Below are positions 8,193 to 14,878 of a DNA stretch of 64,000 nucleotides, in pieces. This stretch comes from Poriferisulfidus sp963668445 (lineage in GTDB: Bacteria; Pseudomonadota; Gammaproteobacteria; Poriferisulfidales; Poriferisulfidaceae): assembly GCA_963668445.1 (NCBI GenBank), contig OY764335.1, positions 1,426,001 to 1,490,000 of the forward strand. The letters are read 5' to 3'. The notes under the pieces are model-generated. The model did no database searches, was not told the origin of the DNA, and worked only from the letters and a program-made list of their open reading frames with translations. How positions within the stretch are numbered: the first letter of the stretch is position 1; each line of letters begins with the position of its first letter. A program made the position numbers and the translations under genes.

Positions 8193-10157
8193 ATGAGCCC
8201 GAAAATCTCTACCATCCTAGACCTGATCGACAACGGCAAGATCACCCTCCCGGAATTCCAACGGGGATACGTATGGAACCGGGACCAAGTGCGAAAACTG
8301 TTCTATTCCCTGTACCACCGCCACCCGGTAGGCAGCCTGCTCATTTGGGTCACCGACGCCCAACAGGTCCGTCAGCGCGGCGGCGGCAATGCGGCATCGG
8401 GAACCATCGACCTCCTATTGGACGGGCAGCAGCGCATCACTTCCCTCTACGGGGTCCTGCGCGGACGGCCCCCAGCCTTTTTTGACGGCAACGAGAAAGC
8501 CTTCACGGATATGTATTTCAATGTGCAGGACGAGTCCTTCTCGTTCTACCAGCCTACGAAAATGAAGGACAGCCCTCTCTGGATCGATGTCACGGAACTC
8601 ATGCTGAACGGGATCGGCGGCTATCTTGCGAAATTCCCCCAAGACAAAAGGGATGCGTACATAAACCGGCTCATACAGCTCCGCTCCATCCAAGACATCC
8701 AGTTCCACAGCGAGCAGATCACGAATACCGAACTGCCCGTGGTCGTCGACATATTCAACCGCGTGAACAGCAGCGGAACCAAGCTCTCCACAGGAGACTT
8801 GGCATTGGCGAAAATCTGCGCGAATTGGCCCCAAGCGCGGGATGTCATGAAATCCGAACTTCAGCGATGGGAGCACGACGGCTTCGATTTCGACTTGGAC
8901 TGGCTGCTCCGCTCCGTCAATACCGTATTGACCGGGGAAGCCCGCTTCACCTTCCTGCACGACAAGGACTCCGATGAAATGCAGGATGGCCTGAATCGGG
9001 CCATCAAGGCCATCGACATGGCTCTCAACATGATCGGCGGCCGCACCGGGCTGGACCATGGGCGGGTGCTGTTCGGGCGCTACGCCATCCCCGTCATCGC
9101 CCGGTATTTGGACCAGAGGAAAGGCCAACTGGGGAATAAGGAACGAGACAAGCTGCTGTTCTGGTATCTCCAAGTCGGCATGTGGGGGTATTTCTCCGGC
9201 TCCACGGAATCCTTGATCGACAGGAATTTGGACGTGCTCGAGCAATCGAAAGACCAAGGATTGGACGCGCTGCTCCGCGAATTGAAACTATGGGGAGGAT
9301 ATCTTCGGGTCGAGCCCGACCATTTCGACGGATGGAGCGTTGGAAACCGATCCTATCCGATCTTGTACATGCTGACGCGCATGCGGCAGGCGCAGGACTG
9401 GGGCAGCGGGCTGGAGCTCAAGACCAGCCATCTGGGGCGAATGAACAAACTGGAGATGCACCACATCTTCCCCAAAGCCCAGCTGTACAAGCGGGACTAC
9501 GGCCGGCAGGAAGTGAACGCTCTGGCGAACTTCTGCTTCCTCACCAAGGACACCAATCTGGACATCAGCGACAGCCTGCCCGAGGAGTATTTCCCGGAGA
9601 TCGAGGAGCAGCATCCCGGAGCCTTGGAATCGCAATGGATCCCCATGTCCGAGGAACTTTGGCGGGTCGGCAACTATCGGGACTTTTTGGAGGCCCGGCG
9701 AGACATTCTGGCAGCCGCCACCAATCAGGTCTTCGAGGAACTGCTGCATGGGGAAACGCACTGGCTTGAGGCGAGCGCGGCCGAGCCGGCGGAAACCGAG
9801 CCTTCCGAAGCGCCTTCGGCCGTCATGGGCAGCATCAGCAGCGAAGAAGAGGAGCAGGAACTGCACGGCCTCAACGCATGGATGGAAGCCAACGGGCTGC
9901 CGCACGGCCTTCTCGAATTCGGCTTTGCCGACCCTGAGACAGGCGAGCAGAAGGCTGTATTCGATCTGGTCTGGCCTGAAGGCATCCAGCAGAAACTGAG
10001 CGAACCCGTAGCCGTCCTGCTCAATGAGGGCTCCGAAGTCATTGCCTTGGCGACCAACGCCGGATACCGCTGCTTCATCCACACCGGCGATTTCAAGCGT
10101 TACGTCGAGGCCGAATTCCTGTCTGAGGGAGCGGATGCTGAAGTGCCGGCATCGTGA
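8193..10157 (+). CDS. GmrSD-like DUF262/DUF1524 restriction enzyme
   Basis: 654 aa. The N-terminal DUF262 (GmrS/ParB-like) domain has ILDLIDNGKITLPEFQRGYVW near the start and the LDGQQR nucleotide-binding motif at about 77-81. A DUF1524-like HNH region lies at about 420-460 (MHHIFPKAQL followed by NALANFCFLT). GmrSD-type enzymes are modification-dependent (type IV) nucleases that use NTP hydrolysis and cut glucosylated or otherwise modified phage DNA. A C-terminal extension of about 180 aa after the HNH is acidic and unassigned. It is followed after 55 bp by a nuclease-like gene on the same strand, probably co-transcribed. Modified-base specificity cannot be read from the sequence. Confidence 0.85.
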   Translation: MSPKISTILDLIDNGKITLPEFQRGYVWNRDQVRKLFYSLYHRHPVGSLLIWVTDAQQVRQRGGGNAASGTIDLLLDGQQRITSLYGVLRGRPPAFFDGNEKAFTDMYFNVQDESFSFYQPTKMKDSPLWIDVTELMLNGIGGYLAKFPQDKRDAYINRLIQLRSIQDIQFHSEQITNTELPVVVDIFNRVNSSGTKLSTGDLALAKICANWPQARDVMKSELQRWEHDGFDFDLDWLLRSVNTVLTGEARFTFLHDKDSDEMQDGLNRAIKAIDMALNMIGGRTGLDHGRVLFGRYAIPVIARYLDQRKGQLGNKERDKLLFWYLQVGMWGYFSGSTESLIDRNLDVLEQSKDQGLDALLRELKLWGGYLRVEPDHFDGWSVGNRSYPILYMLTRMRQAQDWGSGLELKTSHLGRMNKLEMHHIFPKAQLYKRDYGRQEVNALANFCFLTKDTNLDISDSLPEEYFPEIEEQHPGALESQWIPMSEELWRVGNYRDFLEARRDILAAATNQVFEELLHGETHWLEASAAEPAETEPSEAPSAVMGSISSEEEEQELHGLNAWMEANGLPHGLLEFGFADPETGEQKAVFDLVWPEGIQQKLSEPVAVLLNEGSEVIALATNAGYRCFIHTGDFKRYVEAEFLSEGADAEVPAS

Positions 10158-10212
10158 CTTGCAAAGGCCTGTGCGCAACGCGATGGAATAAACCAAACAC
10201 GGAAACAACGTC

Positions 10213-10893
10213 ATGTCACAAGAAAACGAGATTTTTACAGAAGACCTCATCAAAGAAGTGGAACGGGTGTCGAAAAAAATTAAACCGTCCTCGCCTTACC
10301 TCGATAATATTACTAAATACCAAGGACTGTCGGAAATCCATATGGTTAAAGACTGGGCTAAGGAAATGCGAAAGCAAGGGCACTCAATCTGCCAGATTTC
10401 GGGGAACGATGATGACCCTCCAGATGTCTTGGCCATGCTGGATGACAAGCCGATTGGCATTGAAGTGACTAACTTGGTCGAGTATCTGCACGAAGACCAG
10501 CATCCACGCGAGTGGACCTTGGAAGATTTCCGGAAGCGCCTAGCAGAAATCGTGGAAACAAAGAATCAAAAAGCACGCCGAAAGAAGGAAGAGAGGGTCG
10601 AGCATGAAGGTGCGCAAGCATTGGATTGCCGATTGCACAAGCAGATTCTTCTTATCTTCACTCCCGAAATGTATTTGCAGCACCGCTTAAAGGAATTTCT
10701 GGACCAGACCATGTTGCCTCGGCCCCGCATCTTTAGCCAAGTCTTTGTGATGGGGGATGAAGTTCCGTCGTCTGGCCCGAACTCTGGAATCCGAAGGGAA
10801 TGGAATCCCGAAACATCGGATTATGATTATCTGGTAGTAGGCCCCAATAATTCAAAAGGGCACCACCCGGTCTTTGAAGTCCGCTTGTATTAG
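10213..10893 (+). CDS. Hypothetical protein with PD-(D/E)xK-like core (226 aa)
   Basis: The frame runs from ATG 10213 with GGAAACAA upstream. The central PPDVLAML...PIGIEVTNLVEY (about residues 74-98) has the strand-turn-strand look of PD-(D/E)xK nucleases, with D-x(n)-E-x-T in place of the usual E-x-K, so catalysis is uncertain. The rest is charged and soluble. It follows the GmrSD-like gene on the same strand and may be its accessory. I do not recognise a named family. Confidence 0.6.
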   Translation: MSQENEIFTEDLIKEVERVSKKIKPSSPYLDNITKYQGLSEIHMVKDWAKEMRKQGHSICQISGNDDDPPDVLAMLDDKPIGIEVTNLVEYLHEDQHPREWTLEDFRKRLAEIVETKNQKARRKKEERVEHEGAQALDCRLHKQILLIFTPEMYLQHRLKEFLDQTMLPRPRIFSQVFVMGDEVPSSGPNSGIRREWNPETSDYDYLVVGPNNSKGHHPVFEVRLY

Positions 10894-10918
10894 GAAAACC
10901 GACATAGACCGATTTGCG

Positions 10919-11182
10919 CTATAAGCAGGAATACCATGCCGTGATAGAACCACTACCCAGAGCTTGATCTAAATGGGCTTTCGTCCCCGGCCAATACTTA
11001 TCGCATTCTTTCTGGGCGGCAATATCCCACTCTGGTTTAGTATCGGGCGTGAACGGAAGTTTACCCAATCCAGCGGAGTGTAACCGAACCCTGCCAGTAT
11101 CCCCGTGATTCTGGATGCCTGTAGGCGATGGAGGAATGCAACCAGAAAGTAGTATGAAACTCAAGACAATTAAGCTTTTCAT
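10919..11182 (-). CDS. Small predicted lipoprotein (87 aa)
   Basis: The N-terminus MKSLIVLSFILLSGC is a signal peptide with a lipobox (LLSGC), so Cys15 would be lipidated. The mature part is short, hydrophilic and has two further cysteines (QKECDKYW and the C-terminal WYSCL). It is convergent with the preceding nuclease-like gene. The upstream region is a decayed 3' gene fragment, so promoter context is unclear. Family unknown. Confidence 0.6.
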   Translation of the reverse strand: MKSLIVLSFILLSGCIPPSPTGIQNHGDTGRVRLHSAGLGKLPFTPDTKPEWDIAAQKECDKYWPGTKAHLDQALGSGSITAWYSCL

Positions 11183-11204
11183 GAATCAGGGTCCTCAAAA
11201 TTTT

Positions 11205-11345
11205 TGCGGTGTGCCGATTTTCGACACCATTTGCACACAGGGTCGGTCTCTGCCATCTCTCTGGATCATCATGTTTCCTGACATGATTCAAGCCGAAGGA
11301 CTCGTGAGGCATACCTATGTAGAAAAGTCCGCAAGGCTGCCATGA
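11205..11345 (-). pseudogene. 3'-end remnant of a paralogue of the 310-aa protein at 12220-13152
   Basis: On the minus strand this stretch encodes GMPHESFGLNHVRKHDDPERW, closely matching the C-terminus of the 310-aa protein (GMPYESFNLDYVRKHDNPKRW). Nucleotide similarity runs on into the 3' flank. Only the last roughly 40 codons survive and the upstream part is not homologous, so this is a broken duplicate. Confidence 0.7.
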
Positions 11346-11392
11346 TAGGAGCGATGGACAATGCCGCATCCCTGTTAGTGACCGCTGCCGGT

Positions 11393-11569
11393 TCAACTTC
11401 CACGTGGCAAATCGTGCAGCAAAGCATCTATCAAATAATTGAGTGCTGATTCATTCGAAAGAGCAGGATTACTCAAATTTCTCTTGATCACATCAAGATC
11501 TTTTGCCAAGTCGCCGCTTGGAATCGGCAAAACAAGAGCACCGGTTTCTTTTTCCTTTGTTTGGCTCAC
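11393..11569 (-). CDS. Small hypothetical protein (58 aa), GTG start
   Basis: GTG at 11569 opens a clean 58-codon frame (VSQTKEKETGALVLPIPSGD at the start, helical and acidic later) ending at TGA 11393. Composition and codon positions look coding. Immediately upstream on the transcribed strand are two small hairpins, GGCC-GAAA-GGCC (11582-11593) and CGGGGC...GCCCCG (11619-11635), which may structure the leader. It lies just upstream of the remnant at 11205-11345. No family recognised. Confidence 0.45.
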   Translation of the reverse strand: MSQTKEKETGALVLPIPSGDLAKDLDVIKRNLSNPALSNESALNYLIDALLHDLPRGS

Positions 11570-11719
11570 TTCATTTCTCTCGGCCTTTCGGCCATGATGA
11601 GGACGGGGCCCAATGACACGGGGCCCAGTGCCCCGCCTTGGGCGACGGAGTATATCATAGAATGGGGCGATGGGCTCGAAAAATGAGCAGGGAAGCAGGG
11701 AGGCTATTGGCCGCCCGGC

Positions 11720-11875
11720 TCCCTATTACGCCCTCAAGATGCTGATTCCCCGAAAATCCATCTTCTCCGCGCTCAAGGGCCTCTGGAAGCTGGCCGACTG
11801 CCGGAGGCTCTTCTGCGGCGATGCCGTCCATCACCGGCTGAAGGCCGGGTCCGACGGGGAGTCGTCGCGGTCTTG
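11720..11875 (+). pseudogene. Internal fragment of an FkbM-like methyltransferase gene (remnant 1)
   Basis: Encodes LKMLIPRKSIFSALKGLWKL and then the GDAVHHRLKAG block. It is clearly homologous, at nucleotide and protein level, to about residues 79-131 of the intact FkbM-like gene at 18259-19026. Neither the start nor the C-terminal domain is present, and the ORF that contains it is a chance fusion with downstream sequence. Confidence 0.75.
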
Positions 11876-12056
11876 CAAGGCCGCCCATCGCCGGTCCGCG
11901 CCTGCCATGAGGACGAACGGCGGAATCAAGGGAGAGGCGTACAAGAGCTTGAGAGAAGAATCAATCCAACAGCCAGCAATGGGGAAAGGGTTTGCTCAAA
12001 TACCGTTTCCGTCGGCCATGATTATTAGAAAATCCGGTTTTCTGGGAGGATTTAAA

Positions 12057-12230
12057 ATGGAGGATGCGAAAATCGATGTTCAACCACTTACGCCTAACGA
12101 ATGGTCGCAATTGCGTCAACTCAGAAATAATCTCGTGAGACAAGTATTCCCGGGGGTTGGACTAGATGCCGATTCGTACAGGGACCAGCTGGATACATTG
12201 TGCAGGGTTTTCCAATCGGTTAAGCAGTAG
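12057..12230 (+). CDS. Small hypothetical protein (57 aa)
   Basis: ATG 12057 is preceded by GGGAGGA at an ideal distance, which decides the start over the longer open frame from 11670 that merely runs through the FkbM remnant. The product (MEDAKIDVQPLTPNEWSQL at its start) is acidic and helical. Its 3' end overlaps the convergent 310-aa gene by 11 bp. Function unknown. Confidence 0.5.
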   Translation: MEDAKIDVQPLTPNEWSQLRQLRNNLVRQVFPGVGLDADSYRDQLDTLCRVFQSVKQ

Positions 12231-13152
12231 TTTTTTTCGCCCATTTTTTCATAGGATCAGTCTCTTCCCATCTCTTTGGATTGTCATGTTTCCGAACATA
12301 GTCCAAGTTAAAGGACTCGTAAGGCATGCCATTTAGATACACCTGCATGTGGATATACTCCCTTGGGAACTTCCATATATTCGCTGCCGCAATGCTGTAC
12401 AGTATCCTAGTAGCATCCTTTACGGTGTCTGCCCGAATTCTATAGACTTTCTGCCATCGCGGGAATCCCGGAATGCGAGGTACCGTCGTGAACCGATATA
12501 CCCGTTTCCTAACTTGCCAGCGCTGATAGACCGCACGTCTATTCTTGGCAGCACATAGGCATAGAATACTGATTATTAGCCCAACAATGTCTTCCGCGAA
12601 GGCTGCTGCAATATTTGCCACCCATCCTAGCCACCCGGTTGCCATAGTATCGGATAAATGCCAATCAAAGCCTTGCCTAATAACATCAACATTTCTCTTA
12701 TGCCTTGCATCCTTACTATCTACGGAATCCAACCGATCAAATTCCGCTTTGAAGTTTAGGGCGCTCTCACTCATCAAGCACTCCGTTATTATGCCTTCGT
12801 TGTGATGGACTCTTTCGATAATTCCGCCATCGCCATCCAAGGCGCACATGTTCCATTCCATTCTGCGGCCGCGGTAATATCCTTTCGAAATCACTTCGGT
12901 TGTGTCTCTATTTATAGGTAGCGACGCTGCCATATGGCCTCGGTTGTAGTGGCCGGAAGTCATTGAGAAGGGGCTGCTACATGAATCCTGCCTTAACACT
13001 TCACCAACTCCGGCCCATGTATGTCCGTTCCAGTCGACTGGACCATTGCCGGAATGAACCCGCATTGGAAGAAGCATGAAATCAAAGAACACGAAAAGCC
13101 CGATTCTCCCCAGCTTCAAAGCCTCCTCTGTTTCAGGCGTGAATTGTTGCAT
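12220..13152 (-). CDS. Hypothetical membrane-associated protein (310 aa), possible partner of the Panacea antitoxin
   Basis: The N-terminal third (RVHSGNGPVDWNGHTWAGVG) resembles a domain seen in phage-related hypothetical proteins, which is a weak recollection. The middle (about residues 168-200, WLGWVANIAAAFAEDIVGLIISILCLC in outline) is a hydrophobic hairpin suited to membrane insertion. The C-terminus is basic and has a decayed paralogous copy at 11205-11345. It lies 100 bp downstream of, and on the same strand as, the Panacea-domain gene, so it is a candidate toxin of a PanTA-like pair; that role is inference. Confidence 0.6.
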   Translation of the reverse strand: MQQFTPETEEALKLGRIGLFVFFDFMLLPMRVHSGNGPVDWNGHTWAGVGEVLRQDSCSSPFSMTSGHYNRGHMAASLPINRDTTEVISKGYYRGRRMEWNMCALDGDGGIIERVHHNEGIITECLMSESALNFKAEFDRLDSVDSKDARHKRNVDVIRQGFDWHLSDTMATGWLGWVANIAAAFAEDIVGLIISILCLCAAKNRRAVYQRWQVRKRVYRFTTVPRIPGFPRWQKVYRIRADTVKDATRILYSIAAANIWKFPREYIHMQVYLNGMPYESFNLDYVRKHDNPKRWEETDPMKKWAKKTTA

Positions 13153-13251
13153 CTTAGCCTTTTGTTATAAAGCTTGTCACCACCAGAAACCGAACTCTGC
13201 GCTTTGGGCACCTTTTCCAAGCCAAGGGCGCTAGCAGCTCTCGGCTGCTTT

Positions 13252-13710
13252 TTATTCTTCGACAATGTCTTTTAGCAGACTGGAATGATACTCTTCCATA
13301 GCTTCGGGCGAGATGCGCTCATTGCCACGCACCCCAGGAGCTAAGCCGGCTTTATCTCTAGCATCCTTCCACGGCGCCTCGTTGTGGGTCAGCTCACTGA
13401 GCCAATGAGGGGGCTTATCGCCATAGAAATCAAGCACGGCATCAACGGTCTCGCGCTGGATGTCATTCAGCGGTCTGGGATTATCGTCAAGAATTCTCGA
13501 CACCTGGAATTTTCCGCGGTGCGCCTTATACAGGTTTCGAATGACCGGACCGTTCGCCCATGCCTCGATGCGGTCCCGGAAGAGCAATTTCCCGTCCCAC
13601 ACAAGCGACCATGCCTGGGCATAGTAAACCAGCTTCTGAAGCTTCATGGCCGGCATCGGCCCCCTCTTCCGCAGGATATAGGCGGCCACATCAATCGCAC
13701 GCACAAGCAT
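13252..13710 (-). CDS. Panacea (DUF4065/SocA-like) domain antitoxin
   Basis: I choose ATG 13710 (152 aa) because GGAGAGA precedes it; an upstream in-frame start at 13737 gives 161 aa. The sequence has the domain hallmarks: AAYILRKRG, MKLQKLVYYAQAW, then EAWANGPVIRNLY...HRG. Panacea domains are versatile neutralisers in hyperpromiscuous toxin-antitoxin pairs and phage-linked loci. It is cytoplasmic. The likely cognate gene is the one downstream at 12220-13152. Without a recognised toxin it could also be a stand-alone SocA/GepA-like protein. Confidence 0.8.
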   Translation of the reverse strand: MLVRAIDVAAYILRKRGPMPAMKLQKLVYYAQAWSLVWDGKLLFRDRIEAWANGPVIRNLYKAHRGKFQVSRILDDNPRPLNDIQRETVDAVLDFYGDKPPHWLSELTHNEAPWKDARDKAGLAPGVRGNERISPEAMEEYHSSLLKDIVEE

Positions 13711-13895
13711 TTCCAGTCTCTCCGGCCAAGTTCCCATCCAACAACCAAGCGATCAACAGCGCAGCTGATCGTTGAGCCGTATTGTACCACGGGATGCCCT
13801 GCATTCGGTCGTGCGCGGGGCGCGCGGGGGCCGCCAGGCCGGGAAGCGGCCTCAAGCCGGAGGCTTCCTGCGCCTTGTCTGTAGAGTATTTGTCA

Positions 13896-14014
13896 GGAAC
13901 TCCAAGAAATTGGAGTTCCGCCCCCGGCCCGTTTAGGAAGCCGGGGGCGGGCGGCGGTCGGACTGTGCGCCCTAGGTCGTCAAGGACCGAATTATAGTGC
14001 AGTCGCCGCCGCCC
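13896..14014 (+). ncRNA. Candidate IS110 bridge-RNA region (three consecutive hairpins)
   Basis: Three strong inverted repeats lie in series upstream of the IS110 transposase remnant. Hairpin 1 has a perfect 10-bp stem, 13896-13905 with 13910-13919, closed by GAAA. Hairpin 2 pairs GCCCCCGGC (13920-13928) with GCCGGGGGC (13940-13948). Hairpin 3 pairs GGGCGGCGG (13949-13957) with CCGCCGCCC (14006-14014), extended by GACTG/CAGTC (13961-13965 with 14000-14004), and has a 34-nt loop containing GGTC...GACC. IS110-group elements encode a structured bridge RNA in the non-coding end upstream of the transposase; position and layout fit, but no guide-target pairing was verified. Confidence 0.5.
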
Positions 14015-14086
14015 TTTCCTATCGGCCTGAATGGATACATGAGCATCAAGGCTCGCATGACAAGGACAGGATACAGGAGAGGAACC

Positions 14087-14212
14087 ATGAGCTATCTTAC
14101 ACTCGGCATCGACATTTCCAAAGACCGGCTGGACGCGCATCTGGCCCCGGCCGGCGAAGCCCGGCAATTCCCGGACGACGAGGACGGCTTCCGCGAGCTG
14201 CTGGCATGGCTG
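14087..14212 (+). mobile_element. IS110-family transposase remnant (N-terminal ~40 codons)
   Basis: ATG 14087 with CAGGAGAGG upstream opens MSYLTLGIDISKDRLDAHL, the start of IS110 transposases including the first catalytic Asp of the DEDD/RuvC-like domain. The match continues to about LLAWLAG and then the sequence switches, within a few bases, into a fragment of the FkbM-like gene. More than 85 percent of the transposase is missing, so it cannot be active by itself. Confidence 0.8.
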
Positions 14213-14247
14213 GCGGGCCGGATTTCCCGATCTTCCTGAAGACGGAC
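14210..14247 (+). pseudogene. 38-bp fragment of the FkbM-like gene (remnant 2) fused to IS110
   Basis: GGCCGGATTTCCCGATCTTC and the following CTGAAGACGG match the intact gene around 18666-18700 with only a few differences (the AGRPDSPIFLKAD coding region). It abuts the IS110 remnant with no spacer. Confidence 0.65.
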
Positions 14248-14307
14248 ACGAATCTCTTCAACTGCGTATTGACTACACGAAGCATTTGCTTCAGGAGAAG
14301 AACTGAG

Positions 14308-14648
14308 ATGGCGCGCGAATACATACATCCGTTTGAAGAAAAATTGACTTTGCACGAAGTTCTGTGTGATGCCTGCGATGAAACTGGGCATCGTGCCTTC
14401 CCAATTAACGAAGAAAGCGCTTATAGCCTAATCGCAGCTTGCGGAGTTTGAACGGTAGCGATGAATATGATCCTGCACGTAGGATTCGTCTTGGAGATGT
14501 TATTGAGGATGAATTTAGTATTGACGACGATAGGGAGCCAGATTACATTATCAGAGTTGTGGGTCCGCCTATGTACGATTCTCCGAAGCTTCATAAACCG
14601 CTTCGTGTGGTCGAGAGGCTTTGGCGGAGTTGGCGGGATGTTACTTAA
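14308..14648 (+). pseudogene. Small hypothetical gene, probably frameshifted
   Basis: ATG 14308 (AGGAG upstream) gives MAREYIHPFEEKLTLHEVL and ends after 47 codons at 14451. Another frame, open from 14427 to 14648, continues with an acidic, protein-like sequence (DVIEDEFSIDDDREPDYIIR). The second frame has no good start of its own apart from TTG 14439, so I read one gene of about 110 codons broken by a frameshift near 14430-14450. Two overlapping small genes are the alternative. Confidence 0.4.
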
Positions 14649-14761
14649 GCGACATCTGCACCCAAAGTAGAAACAACAATCCGAAAGACGGGAGATTAAA
14701 AAATGGATAATGCAAGCAGGATGTATAATTACGCACTCATTGCCATACTCCCATCGCCCTT

Positions 14762-14817
14762 ATGCTCCCCTATCCTTCCGAACTGGACGAGGCCCATGAC
14801 CTAGTCTGCCTAGCTCC
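14762..14817 (+). pseudogene. 5'-end fragment of the FkbM-like gene (remnant 3)
   Basis: ATG CTC CCC at 14762 begins a stretch that aligns codon for codon with the first 18 codons of the intact gene at 18259 (MLP......D...DLV.L), after which similarity is lost. A short ORF with a good RBS (14703) runs into it and appears to be truncated by the junction. Together with 18259 it forms an imperfect direct repeat around the reverse-transcriptase gene. Confidence 0.6.
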
Positions 14818-14878
14818 TCTGTCCCTGTGAGCAGACAATTGTCCAGAAAATGATGCTACGAGATAGGAGATTATTCTA

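Noticed and set aside
8415..10253. Long antisense ORFs opposite the GmrSD-like gene
   Set aside because: They mirror the GC-rich codon structure of the real gene; their translations have no recognisable domain and no RBS.
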